Part shown: one piece after another, positions 1 to 8,319 of the stretch | Layout: every line of letters begins with the position of its first letter | Numbering within the stretch: the first letter of the stretch is position 1 | Source: an uncultured Oscillospiraceae bacterium | GTDB lineage: Bacteria > Bacillota > Clostridia > Oscillospirales > Oscillospiraceae | DNA: 52,135 nucleotides | Assembly (NCBI GenBank): GCA_944387635.1 | Contig: CALXFT010000009.1 | Span: forward strand, 1-52,135 | Direction of reading: 5' to 3' | Notes under the pieces: model-generated | Told to the model about the DNA's origin: nothing | Databases searched by the model: none | The model's input: the letters and a program-made list of their open reading frames with translations, nothing else | Program-made: the position numbers and the translations under genes

Positions 1-28
1 CCGTCTTGCAACCTGTCATATACCACAT
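1..28 (-). CDS. Start of an unidentified gene running off the left edge
   Basis: On the minus strand an AAGGAG (positions 44-39) stands 10 bases before an ATG at 28, and the frame stays open for nine codons (MWYMTGCKT) to the window edge. A promoter-like pair (TTGGCG, 17 bases, TAAATA) lies upstream. Only the start is visible, so no function can be given. The gene would be divergent from the aminotransferase. It could be a chance ATG. Confidence 0.35.
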
Positions 29-60
29 CGTAAATTTTCTCCTTGTAGATGGGTCACATC

Positions 61-89
61 TATTTACATCACAGAAACCGGGACGCCAA
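61..89 (-). promoter_or_regulatory. Possible sigma-A promoter for the leftward gene at the edge
   Basis: Minus-strand TTGGCG (89-84), 17-base spacer, TAAATA (66-61), followed about 20 bases later by the AAGGAG of the leftward start. The -10 is imperfect. Confidence 0.3.
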
Positions 90-104
90 ATTTTTTAAAA
101 CCCC

Positions 105-133
105 TTGGCAGACGGGACATCCGGTTGTATAAT
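105..133 (+). promoter_or_regulatory. Sigma-A promoter of the aminotransferase
   Basis: TTGGCA (105-110), 17-base spacer, perfect TATAAT (128-133), about 45 bases before the start codon at 178. Confidence 0.75.
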
Positions 134-177
134 ACGATAATACTACAAAATTCGCTGACGCATACGGAGGTTCTGCC

Positions 178-1344
178 ATGGAGCTGCAATTTGCCCACCG
201 GATGGATCAGTTTCAGCCCGGTATTTTTAATCTTCTCAACGATCAGAAGCGCCAAATGGAGGCGGCAGGCCGAAAGGTATGGGATCTGTCCATCGGGACC
301 CCGGACTTTCGCCCTGAGCCCCATGTCATTCAAGCCCTGACCGAATGTGCCCAGGACCCTGCCAACTGGGTCTACTCCCTGACCGAAACCCAGGAACTGG
401 TCCGGGCTGTAAAGGGTTGGTATCGCCGCCGGTACGGCGTAGAGCTGGAGGACGGAGAGTTTCTCTCAGTCTACGGCTCCCAGGAGGGCCTGACCCACAT
501 CGGCTGGGCCCTGTGCGACCCCGGGGACGTGGTTCTGTGTCCCGATCCCGGCTACCCCATTTTTGAGATGGGACCGGCCCTGTGCGGGGCGAAGATCGTC
601 CACTACGATCTGCTGCCTCAGAACGGATATCTGCCGGATCTGGAGGCCATTCCCGAGGATGTGGCCCGGGCCGCCAAAATGATGGTGGTCTCCTACCCCG
701 CCAACCCGGTATGCGTGGCCGCACCCCGGTCCTTCTATGAGAAGCTGGTGGACTTCGCCCGTACATACAACATCATCATCCTCCACGACAACGCCTACTC
801 CGAGATCATCTACGACGGCCGGGAAGGCCTGTCCTTCCTGTCCATCCCCGGAGCCAGGGAAGTAGGCGTGGAGTACAACTCCCTGTCCAAGACCTACAAC
901 CTGACCGGCGCCCGTATCTCCTTCGTCCTGGGCAACCGGCAGATCGTGGATAAGTTCCGCACCCTCCGTTCTCAGATCGACTACGGCATCTTCCTGCCGG
1001 TCCAGGCCGCGGCAGCGGCGGCCCTCAACGGACCTCAGGACGCAGTGGTCCGGCAGCGGGAGGCCTACCAGGCCCGGCGGGACACCCTGTGCGGCGGTCT
1101 TCGATCCATCGGCTGGAACGTGCCGGACAGCCAGGGCAGCATGTTCGTCTGGGCGCCGATCCCGGCGGGCTATGGCAGCTCGGAGGCATTCTGCTTTGCC
1201 CTGCTGGAGAAGACCGGCGTTCTGTGCACCCCCGGCTCCGCCTTCGGTGCCAACGGCGAGGGGCATGTCCGCTTCGCCCTCACAAAGCCCGTGGAGCAGC
1301 TGCGGGAAGTCATCCGGGCGGTCCGGGACGGCGGCGTTCTGTGA
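178..1344 (+). CDS. PLP-dependent class I/II aminotransferase (DapL/aspartate aminotransferase-like)
   Basis: A 388-residue fold-type I aminotransferase, full length for the family, that would move an amino group between an amino acid and a 2-oxo acid in the cytoplasm. The PLP-lysine motif SLSKTYN-TGAR lies near residues 241-252, with a DNAYSEI stretch before it (about 203-209) and the C-terminal substrate-arginine motif HVRFALT near 365. The usual NNPTG motif reads ANPVC here (about residue 178), which is unusual. The start has GGAGG at a good distance. Resemblance is strongest to LL-diaminopimelate/alanine-type aminotransferases. The substrate is not determined, and no lysine-pathway gene is adjacent. 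Monocistronic: its own promoter lies upstream and another promoter follows. Confidence 0.85.
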   Translation: MELQFAHRMDQFQPGIFNLLNDQKRQMEAAGRKVWDLSIGTPDFRPEPHVIQALTECAQDPANWVYSLTETQELVRAVKGWYRRRYGVELEDGEFLSVYGSQEGLTHIGWALCDPGDVVLCPDPGYPIFEMGPALCGAKIVHYDLLPQNGYLPDLEAIPEDVARAAKMMVVSYPANPVCVAAPRSFYEKLVDFARTYNIIILHDNAYSEIIYDGREGLSFLSIPGAREVGVEYNSLSKTYNLTGARISFVLGNRQIVDKFRTLRSQIDYGIFLPVQAAAAAALNGPQDAVVRQREAYQARRDTLCGGLRSIGWNVPDSQGSMFVWAPIPAGYGSSEAFCFALLEKTGVLCTPGSAFGANGEGHVRFALTKPVEQLREVIRAVRDGGVL

Positions 1345-1350
1345 CGCGTA

Positions 1351-1378
1351 TTGACATTCCTGCCCCCGCCGGTATAAT
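1351..1378 (+). promoter_or_regulatory. Strong sigma-A promoter of the serine hydrolase
   Basis: Perfect TTGACA (1351-1356), 16-base spacer, perfect TATAAT (1373-1378). It begins only 7 bases after the preceding stop codon, with a 90-base leader before the ATG at 1469. Confidence 0.8.
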
Positions 1379-1468
1379 GGAGCGTAACCGGATCGCCCCA
1401 CGGCGCCTTGCCGGAGCGATTCGAAAATAAACCGCCGGAGCCACGGCGGAGAAAATGACGAGGTTGCT

Positions 1469-2884
1469 ATGAATCCATCGACATCCGCGCTGGAGGATGC
1501 CCTCTCCAGCTTGTTTGAAAAACGGGGCTATCCGGGCATGTCCCTGTGCATCCGGGGCCCGGAAGGCATTGTGTTTGAAAAGAGCTTCGGATACCGGAGC
1601 ATGGAACCGGCTCTGCCGGTGGACCCGGACACCATGTTCGGCATCGCCTCCATGAGCAAGTCCCTGACGGCTCTGGCCTGCTGCGTTCTGGAGGCCGAGG
1701 GAAAGATGAGCCTGGACGACCCGGTGACCAAGTACTTCCCGGAGCTGCACATCCCCGGAGCGCCGGACCAGCTTGTCACCGTGGAGACCCTGGCCACCCA
1801 CCGCTCCGGCCTCCCGCCTATGGAGCCTCTGGAGTGGTCCATCGCCATGAACAGCAAGGAGCGGGACTCGGAATGGTACCGGGAAATGTGCCGCACCGCC
1901 CCCAATCCAATGGACCGGATCGAACAGATTGTAGATTACATTTCCGCAGGAAACTATGTGCCCACCGGCGCGCCGGGAGAGCGGATGAGCTACTCTAATG
2001 AAGGGTATGCCTTGCTTTCGTACATCGTCGATCAGGCTGCCGGGATCTCTCTGGAGCGGTTCCTGCAGGAGCGGATTTTCCGCCCCCTGGGCATGGAACG
2101 GTCCATTCTGGATGTGGACGCCTCCGAAGCCCGGACCCTCTCCGGCGGCAACATCACCAGCCTGTTCGAGCGGGACGGGAAAGGAAACCTGGTTTGGGAT
2201 GACAATTGGTCCATTCTGCCCCCCTTCCGGGGCTGCGCCTGTGTCAAAACCACCGCCCGGGACATCACCCGATACTATCAGGTGCTCTCCGATGGCGGCG
2301 TCTGGGAGGGAAAACAGGTGATCCCTCGCCGGGCTGTGGAACGGATGATGGGCAGCCGGTTCCCTCTGCGGGAAAAGCCCTGCTACTGCATGGGCCTGCA
2401 AAAACGGCTCCTGGGGGGGAAGATGATCTGCCTGCACTCCGGCGGGCTCCACGGCGTGTCCACCATTGGCGCGGCCCTGGAGGGCGGCTACGGCATCGCG
2501 GCGCTGTGCAACGAAGGGGATCTGGACATGGAAGAATTCCTGTGGATCTGCTGCAACCACATTCTGGGCCTGCCCCTGGAGACGAAGCATTTCTGGGCCA
2601 TGCCCAAGGGACAGGATTTCCGGGAGCCGGAGATCTTCCTCGGCCGCTATCTGTGCCATGAGGGACTGCCCGCCCACTGCGTGATCCGGCTGGAGGACGG
2701 ACGGCTTCTGGCCAACTATCAGGGCCGGGAGACGGTCCTGCTCTGGTGCGGCAAGTGCGTCTTCGCGGCCGTGGACCGGGAAAACCCGGAAAAGCGGGTG
2801 TCCACTATGGAGTTCTTTCTTCGGGACGGCAAGCCCTGGCAGGTCCGCTGCGGAACCCGGATCTATCAGCTGGTCACGGACTGA
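1469..2884 (+). CDS. Serine hydrolase, beta-lactamase (class C/AmpC) family
   Basis: A 471-residue member of the Beta-lactamase/transpeptidase-like family (Pfam PF00144), which includes esterases, D-aminopeptidases and PBP-like proteins. The SxxK nucleophile motif is SMSK (about residues 67-70). The second motif is YSN within MSYSNEGYALL (about 174), and the third is HSGG near 331. No signal peptide is visible (it starts MNPSTSALEDALSS), so a cytoplasmic location is likely. That, with the roughly 120-residue C-terminal lipocalin-like extension, favours an esterase or peptidase over a resistance beta-lactamase. Substrate unknown. It has its own consensus promoter; the ribosome binding site is modest (GACGAGG). 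Confidence 0.85.
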   Translation: MNPSTSALEDALSSLFEKRGYPGMSLCIRGPEGIVFEKSFGYRSMEPALPVDPDTMFGIASMSKSLTALACCVLEAEGKMSLDDPVTKYFPELHIPGAPDQLVTVETLATHRSGLPPMEPLEWSIAMNSKERDSEWYREMCRTAPNPMDRIEQIVDYISAGNYVPTGAPGERMSYSNEGYALLSYIVDQAAGISLERFLQERIFRPLGMERSILDVDASEARTLSGGNITSLFERDGKGNLVWDDNWSILPPFRGCACVKTTARDITRYYQVLSDGGVWEGKQVIPRRAVERMMGSRFPLREKPCYCMGLQKRLLGGKMICLHSGGLHGVSTIGAALEGGYGIAALCNEGDLDMEEFLWICCNHILGLPLETKHFWAMPKGQDFREPEIFLGRYLCHEGLPAHCVIRLEDGRLLANYQGRETVLLWCGKCVFAAVDRENPEKRVSTMEFFLRDGKPWQVRCGTRIYQLVTD

Positions 2885-2987
2885 ATGGAATGTTTCAAAT
2901 AAAACGGGGGCTCCCTTTTGTGAACACCGATAAGGAAGTATCAGAAACACACGAACTTAACGGCCGACAAACAGGGGTGCTAAAAGG

Positions 2988-3028
2988 AACCGGCGTGCTA
3001 TTTCTAAATGAAATGGTACGCCGGTTTT
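2988..3028 (+). terminator. Hairpin terminator after the serine hydrolase
   Basis: A perfect 9-bp stem (2988-2996 with 3018-3026) carries an inner ATTTC/GAAAT stem and ends in TTTTCT. It lies 104 bases after the stop and just outside the mobile-type sequence, so it may also mark the left edge of the island. Confidence 0.5.
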
Positions 3029-3047
3029 CTACGCATTTCAAGCTGCA

Positions 3048-3161
3048 TTAACATATGCTGTCGCTGGGGTACTCGTCCAGCGTACAGAGCTTGTCCATTT
3101 CAGCCTGCGGCAAGGTGTCCAGCCGGTTCTGTTCCGCATAGTCAAGGGTGTATTCGTTCAT
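3048..3161 (-). CDS. Short mobile-element-type ORF (37 aa), possibly a fragment
   Basis: The frame runs from an ATG at 3161 preceded by GGGGGTGAGAAG and encodes 37 residues, starting MNEYTLDYAEQ and ending YPSDSIC. It is acidic and hydrophilic, with no membrane segment. This kind of sequence is reminiscent of C-terminal parts of accessory proteins of clostridial conjugative transposons, but the family is not certain. It may be the surviving end of a larger gene. Its base composition matches mobile-element DNA more than the neighbouring transporter genes. Confidence 0.45.
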   Translation of the reverse strand: MNEYTLDYAEQNRLDTLPQAEMDKLCTLDEYPSDSIC

Positions 3162-3287
3162 CTTCTCACCCCCGATCTGCGGAAGAGTGAGAGAATAAGG
3201 CTGTTTGCACCGCTCCTTTCATCGGTGGCAGCATGGCGGCTCCTTCCGTGGACCGCTGATCGTATGTGCGTGTCAAAAGGCTGCTGT

Positions 3288-3314
3288 ACGACGGCTTTTT
3301 TCTTTTGCCGTCGT
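3288..3314. repeat. 8-bp inverted repeat with T-rich loop
   Basis: ACGACGGC (3288-3295) and GCCGTCGT (3307-3314) flank an 11-base T-rich loop. It lies just after the stop of the leftward transporter operon. No T run follows on the minus strand, so it is not a canonical terminator. It could still protect the 3' end. Confidence 0.4.
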
Positions 3315-3325
3315 CCGGCAGATCG

Positions 3326-4201
3326 TCAATTTCTTATATTGGACAAATAAATGTAGGCATCTTCAAGTGTCACTTCGCAAGGCCGACATTCAATTTCCGG
3401 CCGAAACGGGCTGATAAATTTCAACTGTAGTTCGCCATTAACAAATTGTTTTGCTGAAACATGATACTTCTGTTCCATTTTACGAGCCTCACTTTCATCA
3501 GCCACTTTGCAATACCAAACATGACCTTGGGCTTGTTCGACCAATTCTGTCATACTGCCTGTGTAAATGAACTTGCCTTTTTTCATGACTGCAAGTTGAT
3601 TGCAGGTAGCTGCTAAATCCTCGACTACATGAGTGGAAAATAGTACAGTACGATTTTCTGAAAAATCCACCAGTAAATTTCTAATGCGGATTCGTTCTTC
3701 TGGATCAAGTCCCGTTGTCGGTTCATCGACAATTAAGAACTCAGGCTCATTTAAAAGTGCCTGCACTAACCCAACTCTCCGCTTCATCCCCCCAGATAGT
3801 TGTCGCATTTTCTTCTTCCGATGCTCTGTCAGGCTGGTTTTTTCAAGATAATACCGGATGCGCTTCCGGCATTCCTCTTTCGGTACACCGGCAAGATCCC
3901 CCATATATTCCAGACACTCCTGAACAGTCAGTCCGGGATACAAGTCGATCTCTTGTGGAAGATAGCCGATTTGACGCTGGATTTTTGGATAATTCTCTTC
4001 ACAATAAAGGATTCCGTCCATACTTATCGTACCGCTGGTTGGAGCAAGAACAGTGGTAAGAACTCTCATTAAAGTGGTTTTTCCAGCCCCGTTTTCTCCC
4101 AAGAGGCCAAAAACTCCATTAGGTATTTCCAGGTAAGTATGGTTAATCGCAGTGACTTTATTCTTAAATGTAACCGTCAGGTCCTTGATTTTAATACTCA
4201 T
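3326..4201 (-). CDS. ABC transporter ATP-binding protein
   Basis: A 291-residue nucleotide-binding subunit of an ABC-2 type exporter that hydrolyses ATP at the inner face of the membrane. Visible motifs: Walker A GENGAGKTT (about residues 35-43), a Q-loop near GYLPQE, the signature LSGGM (about 135), Walker B LIVDEPTTGLD (about 157) and the H-loop in FSTHVV (about 188). The C-terminal 70 residues form an accessory domain usual in CcmA/BcrA-type ATPases. It starts 5 bases after the upstream permease with GAGGTTG as ribosome binding site, so it is translated with it. It is the last gene of the operon. Substrate unknown; the layout resembles bacitracin/lantibiotic-type efflux cassettes. Confidence 0.9.
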   Translation of the reverse strand: MSIKIKDLTVTFKNKVTAINHTYLEIPNGVFGLLGENGAGKTTLMRVLTTVLAPTSGTISMDGILYCEENYPKIQRQIGYLPQEIDLYPGLTVQECLEYMGDLAGVPKEECRKRIRYYLEKTSLTEHRKKKMRQLSGGMKRRVGLVQALLNEPEFLIVDEPTTGLDPEERIRIRNLLVDFSENRTVLFSTHVVEDLAATCNQLAVMKKGKFIYTGSMTELVEQAQGHVWYCKVADESEARKMEQKYHVSAKQFVNGELQLKFISPFRPEIECRPCEVTLEDAYIYLSNIRN

Positions 4202-4206
4202 CTATT

Positions 4207-4881
4207 TCAACCTCTTTTCTTGATTATTTTCGGCGTCATAAGTGTCATCGCTGCGCATAACAGCAGACATAGGACTTTGCCATACAACCACCCAAAGCTC
4301 TGGGGGTCCATTACATTACGGAAGGTATAAGAAAACAGATTCCAGTTGCCCAGTAGTTTTTCGCCCAAGGTGGAATTTGTTACAAGCCAAAGAACAATAC
4401 CGCATCCGATACCCACCCACATATTTCGGAACAGGCAGGCCAGAAGATTTGAAAGGATTCCCCAAAACCACAGAGTTACCGCCATTGCCGGTAAAAATAT
4501 GAGAAACATCTGAAACTCTGATTCTGTGCTTTGTCCAGCTATATAAAGGTACTGCGGGTGTTGAAAACCATAAAACATACCGTAACCAACAGCACTCAAT
4601 GCCAAAAGAACAATCTCCTGCAACACCATCCGTAGTCCAATTGAAGCAAGGCGTCTTTTCATGGGATACAATCGGTGTATCTCAGAGCGTTTGGAAGTGA
4701 TTTCCTGCGTGTAAGTGTCTGCACAGAAAGCCATCGCAAGGGCGGCCATGGGAGCTTCCATCGCAATACCTATTTCAAAAGAAAAACTGATACCACGGAT
4801 CAGACTTAATATCACAACAAAGCAAAAAGCGTATGCCAGCTTATATGCCGGAAGGCTAATCTTTCCTTCTGTCATTATCAT
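4207..4881 (-). CDS. ABC transporter permease, ABC-2 type (second membrane subunit)
   Basis: A 224-residue integral membrane protein with about six hydrophobic segments, for example around FCFVVILSLI, ALSAVGYGMF, FLIFLPAMAVT and VLCLLLCAAM. The open frame reaches further upstream, but the ATG at 4881 is chosen: GGAGGAGG stands before it, and it overlaps the stop of the previous gene as ATGA, a translational-coupling arrangement. It probably pairs with the larger permease and the ATPase as one exporter. No catalytic motif is expected. The substrate cannot be read from sequence. Confidence 0.8.
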   Translation of the reverse strand: MIMTEGKISLPAYKLAYAFCFVVILSLIRGISFSFEIGIAMEAPMAALAMAFCADTYTQEITSKRSEIHRLYPMKRRLASIGLRMVLQEIVLLALSAVGYGMFYGFQHPQYLYIAGQSTESEFQMFLIFLPAMAVTLWFWGILSNLLACLFRNMWVGIGCGIVLWLVTNSTLGEKLLGNWNLFSYTFRNVMDPQSFGWLYGKVLCLLLCAAMTLMTPKIIKKRG

Positions 4882-5939
4882 ATTCTTCGCCTCCTCCAAA
4901 GCTGTATTCCACTGAGAACGATGACTGCGGAAGCAATCAGCAGACAAATCTGGTTTACCATTGCCAGCGGCGGCGGAGTTACATCAAAAAACATCCCCGG
5001 AAAACGAACCATAATCGCCAAAGGCCGCCCGTAATATCCGTAAACACCTTCTGCATTCCAGCTTCCCATATTGGAGTAAATGATATACAGGAATAAAAGG
5101 GGAACAGCCGGAAGCGGATTCTTAAACAAAAGTGCTGTGATCGTATATACACATACAATCATTAGCATATTCGGCAAAATATACTGGCAGGTGGCCAGGA
5201 GAAAGTCCGTCAATCGTATCTCAAAGCCATTACCGTTGGTACAAATCATGCAAGCCACCCAGAATACCAGATTTAATATTCCGAGGATCAGCAGACAGAT
5301 CAGGAAACCTCCTGCAACCTTTCCAATGACGTACTGCGCGGCACTGATAGGTTTTGTATGCAGCAGTTCATAGGTATTCTTTCTCATGTCCTGCATAAAG
5401 AGAGCAGCAAGCAGAATTGTTGCTGTAAAGCCCATAAAAACACCTGCAAAATCTGCAAATTTTCTGGAAAAGTACCAAGAAAATGGATGTTCTTCAAGTT
5501 CATCTTTGATATAAGAATTGATTTCATCCATTGTGCCTTTTCGATAAGTCGTGGCCCGCCATGCAAATTCCGCATCATACCCGTAAACATCTTCCAGATA
5601 GTGACAGGCTTCGTCAATCTCCATCCCTCGCACCTTCTGAATGACACCGGATGCCTCGTCATTGCTTATACCAAAGTCCGAGACCAGGCTTTCCTGCACA
5701 AAATTTTCCCAGAGTTCTCTGTGTTCTTCCGTACTTACACGAATATATCCCTCAGAAACATCACCATCGTGAATTGTTTCTGGATACTCATTTTTTAGTT
5801 CATCTTCTGATGTGATATAATGAATATTGAGATAGGGACGCAACGTCTGAAAGACACCAAAAATTACAACTGCAATGGCAATCCAGAATAGCGGCCTTTT
5901 CAGGTAATTTAGAATTTCCCGCCGTATAATTGCTTTCAT
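4878..5939 (-). CDS. ABC-2 type permease with large extracytoplasmic loop
   Basis: A 353-residue permease with one N-terminal membrane segment (about residues 18-35), an extracellular loop of about 120 charged residues, then five or six further segments from about residue 165. This topology is that of ABC-2 exporter subunits that handle peptides or antibiotics. The ATG at 5939 has AGAGGTG six bases upstream; an in-frame GTG three codons earlier would sit on that ribosome binding site and is rejected. First gene of the transporter operon. Its stop overlaps the next start (ATGA). A promoter-like -10 lies about 30 bases upstream, after the kinase terminator. Confidence 0.82.
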   Translation of the reverse strand: MKAIIRREILNYLKRPLFWIAIAVVIFGVFQTLRPYLNIHYITSEDELKNEYPETIHDGDVSEGYIRVSTEEHRELWENFVQESLVSDFGISNDEASGVIQKVRGMEIDEACHYLEDVYGYDAEFAWRATTYRKGTMDEINSYIKDELEEHPFSWYFSRKFADFAGVFMGFTATILLAALFMQDMRKNTYELLHTKPISAAQYVIGKVAGGFLICLLILGILNLVFWVACMICTNGNGFEIRLTDFLLATCQYILPNMLMIVCVYTITALLFKNPLPAVPLLFLYIIYSNMGSWNAEGVYGYYGRPLAIMVRFPGMFFDVTPPPLAMVNQICLLIASAVIVLSGIQLWRRRRI

Positions 5940-5969
5940 AAGCGTCACCTCTTTCTTTTTGTTATCCTT

Positions 5970-5998
5970 ATTGTAAATGCCGAATCACAACAAAAAGA
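5970..5998 (-). promoter_or_regulatory. Candidate promoter of the ABC transporter operon
   Basis: A TACAAT -10 (5975-5970, minus strand) has only a weak T-rich -35 (TCTTTT at 5998-5993). A strong terminator sits immediately upstream and 66 gene-free bases remain, so a regulated promoter is expected here. A weak -35 would suit activation by the adjacent response regulator (inference). Confidence 0.45.
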
Positions 5999-6005
5999 CA
6001 ATGGC

Positions 6006-6034
6006 AAAAAAACCGGATCGCTTATGCGATCCGG
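6006..6034 (-). terminator. Intrinsic terminator overlapping the kinase stop codon
   Basis: A perfect 9-bp stem (6034-6026 with 6021-6013) has the loop ATAA, followed on the minus strand by seven T. The loop contains the last bases of the histidine kinase stop codon. It separates the regulator operon from the transporter operon. Confidence 0.85.
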
Positions 6035-7209
6035 TGAAATACAGCGGTGACAATCGCACCGCCTGATTTTTCATTATCTAACAACAGTTTTCCTCCATGT
6101 TTCTCACAGTACAGCCGGGCAAGATACATACCCATTCCTGTATGTGTTAGGCTGTCTTTTATGTTTTTTTGATAAAAGGCGCTGGTTACTTTTTCCGCAT
6201 CCTCCAAAAAACCATTTCCATCATCTTGTACGGAAAGTGTCAGCAGTTCGGAAGTCAGAGATACATTTATATCAATCTGCTCCTTGGAATATCGGAATGC
6301 GTTGGATAATAAATTTTCCAAAACTTCCATAATCACTTCTTGATCTCCACAGAATATTTCGTCTGATTTACATACGGACAAATGGATTCTTTTTTCTTTT
6401 CCCAGAATATCCAGCTCTCTTTGGATGTCTTTTTCAAGCTGTGCGGGAGAAATCCGTTCCGCTTTCAGTGTTCGATGTTCCAGACTGTTCATTTTTTGCA
6501 TAGAATCAATAAAGACATCCATGCGGCGTATTTGCTTCATACCTTCCTGCAACATCTCCACAGCCTTTTCCCGATCAATCATTCCATTCGGGAAATAGTC
6601 AATCAACATTTCCTGATAACCTTTTAGAACAGCAAGCGGTAAGCGAATATCATGGGCGATTGCAGACCGCAGTGCCCGCTCATCTTCAATTATGTGCCAG
6701 AGTTTTCGGTTATTTTCTTCTAACTGTCCACGCATACGGTCAAATTCATGGCACAGATGCCCCATCTCGTCCATGTTTTCATAAGTAATTTTAAAGTCCA
6801 GATCATTGTCCGCAATTCTCTGTGAGGCCATTTCCAATTCCTCAATAGGTTTTTTGAGTTTATTTCTGTAAAAAAGAAATACGCAGACACAACTGCCGGC
6901 AACAGAGAATATCAATACGGAATAGGTTTGCAGGACATCACAGGCTTCGGATATGACAAGATCCATACAGCTCATTTCGTAACTTACCGGGCGGGGAATC
7001 TGAATCATAACGCCTTCATTATTCATTTCTATTGCCGCAAAATAGGTATCTGCATCGGTATATTTCCACCAGATCTGTTCTTGGATTTCAGAGGCTGCCC
7101 ACACAATATAGGCTGATAAAATAAAACTTATGAACAGGCTTATAATTAAATACAACAGAATAGTCCTTCTAACAGAAAGATTCCTTACTTTTTCTCTTAT
7201 TTTCCCCAT
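6022..7209 (-). CDS. Sensor histidine kinase (HAMP, HisKA, HATPase)
   Basis: A 395-residue membrane sensor that would autophosphorylate and pass phosphate to the adjacent response regulator. Order: TM1 (about residues 16-40), a short extracellular loop of about 50 residues, TM2 (about 92-113), HAMP, H-box with SAIAHDIRLPLAV (phospho-acceptor His near 188), N-box ENLLSNAFRYS, G1 DDGNGF and G2 GMGMYLA. The small sensing loop resembles intramembrane or peptide-sensing kinases of antibiotic-response systems. The ATG at 7209 overlaps the end of the regulator gene by 13 bases; a TTG six codons earlier is less likely. All catalytic motifs look intact. Confidence 0.92.
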   Translation of the reverse strand: MGKIREKVRNLSVRRTILLYLIISLFISFILSAYIVWAASEIQEQIWWKYTDADTYFAAIEMNNEGVMIQIPRPVSYEMSCMDLVISEACDVLQTYSVLIFSVAGSCVCVFLFYRNKLKKPIEELEMASQRIADNDLDFKITYENMDEMGHLCHEFDRMRGQLEENNRKLWHIIEDERALRSAIAHDIRLPLAVLKGYQEMLIDYFPNGMIDREKAVEMLQEGMKQIRRMDVFIDSMQKMNSLEHRTLKAERISPAQLEKDIQRELDILGKEKRIHLSVCKSDEIFCGDQEVIMEVLENLLSNAFRYSKEQIDINVSLTSELLTLSVQDDGNGFLEDAEKVTSAFYQKNIKDSLTHTGMGMYLARLYCEKHGGKLLLDNEKSGGAIVTAVFHRIA

Positions 7210-7871
7210 CGATAACCCATCCCCCAAACTGTTTCAATATATTCCGTATCTGTGTACTTCTGTATTTTTTTCCGAATACGCCGGATGAGTTCTGTAATTA
7301 CCCGGCTATCTCCATCTGCATCGTATCCGCAGACTTTTTCATAAATCCGTTCTTTATCATAGACAGTCCCCGGATTCATCGAAAGAAATTCTATAATGCT
7401 GTATTCAAGTTTTGTAAGTTCAATATTCTGTCCACTGATTTGAACGGTTTTGGCAGAATAGTCAATAGATAAATCATCTTGAAAACGATAAGTGGATTTT
7501 TTCTGACGGCGTTCTTCCCGTTTTAGGTGTGCGATAATCCGGGCTTCCAGTTCTTTTAGACTAAATGGTTTCAAAATATAGTCATCACCGCCTGACATTA
7601 GGCCATTGACACGATCCTGCTCATCTGCCCTGGCAGTCAGAAACAGAATTGGACAAGATACTTTATCACGGATTCTCTGGCATACTTCGATACCATCAGC
7701 TCTGGGCATATTTATATCCAGCAGAATAATATCTGGTTCCATTTTAACCATTTTCAGCGTCTGTGCTCCATCGGACGCTGTAATTACCGTATAGTTTCTA
7801 AATTCAAAAAAAGTACGCAACATTTTAACCAGTTCTATATCATCATCTGCAATCAATATTTTTTCTTTCAT
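7197..7871 (-). CDS. OmpR/PhoB-family response regulator
   Basis: A 224-residue regulator with an N-terminal receiver and a C-terminal winged helix. The receiver has acidic DDD near residues 9-11, the phosphorylation site in ILLDINMP (about D52), the conserved T in FLTARA and the Lys in ILKPFS. The effector domain ends with the usual TVWGMGYRW signature. The open frame extends 35 codons upstream into the neighbouring broken gene, but the ATG at 7871 has GGAGG five bases before it. It is the partner of the overlapping kinase and probably controls the downstream transporter promoter. Confidence 0.92.
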   Translation of the reverse strand: MKEKILIADDDIELVKMLRTFFEFRNYTVITASDGAQTLKMVKMEPDIILLDINMPRADGIEVCQRIRDKVSCPILFLTARADEQDRVNGLMSGGDDYILKPFSLKELEARIIAHLKREERRQKKSTYRFQDDLSIDYSAKTVQISGQNIELTKLEYSIIEFLSMNPGTVYDKERIYEKVCGYDADGDSRVITELIRRIRKKIQKYTDTEYIETVWGMGYRWGK

Positions 7872-7896
7872 ACATTCCTCCACAGGCAGCTCAACT

Positions 7897-8259
7897 CTAA
7901 CTTTGGTGCTTTTCCAACACCTCATATATTTTGCAAAGGGTAAAGTCCAGTTTATCATAGAAACAGACGGCGCCATTTTTAATTACGGCTTCGGATAATG
8001 TTTCGTCCGCAGCAGCAGACACCGCTATAACAGGAATATCTATACCTTTCAGTTTCATCCATACTAATAAGTTTAACACAGTTTCACCATACAATAAACA
8101 ATCAGAAATAATCAAATCCGGCAATGTAGAGCATATAATCTGCTTTGCTGTTTTAATATCTCCACATGATACAGGTATCCAATGTTTATTGGAAGCAGCC
8201 ATGCTAACACCATTTCAATACGCAATATCGTTATCTATTATCAAGACCTGAATATTCAA
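7897..8259 (-). pseudogene. Stand-alone receiver-domain gene with in-frame stop
   Basis: Read through, the frame encodes a receiver domain of about 120 residues: NIQVLIIDND (acidic pocket) near the start, PDLIISD (phospho-acceptor Asp), AVSAAAD and the conserved Lys in FYDKLDF. A TGA at 8217-8215 interrupts it at codon 15. Downstream of the stop, an ATG at 8202 could give a 101-residue product lacking the first strand and acidic pocket. No DNA-binding domain follows. It lies 25 bases before the intact regulator. It could be a decayed single-domain receiver or an aborted copy of a regulator. Confidence 0.65.
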
Positions 8260-8319
8260 CCTGCGCCAATTACAGTTTTCCCATTTAAGTTATAGTCTTT
8301 GAATCAGTTTACAAGGAGA

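Noticed and set aside
1469-2884. Clinical beta-lactamase resistance gene
   Set aside because: It has SxxK and YxN motifs of the wider family but no signal peptide and a long C-terminal domain; it looks like an esterase/peptidase-type serine hydrolase.
8202-8217. TGA in the receiver gene read as selenocysteine
   Set aside because: No SECIS-like hairpin is seen directly after the TGA, the position is not a redox site in receiver domains, and a stop mutation is simpler.
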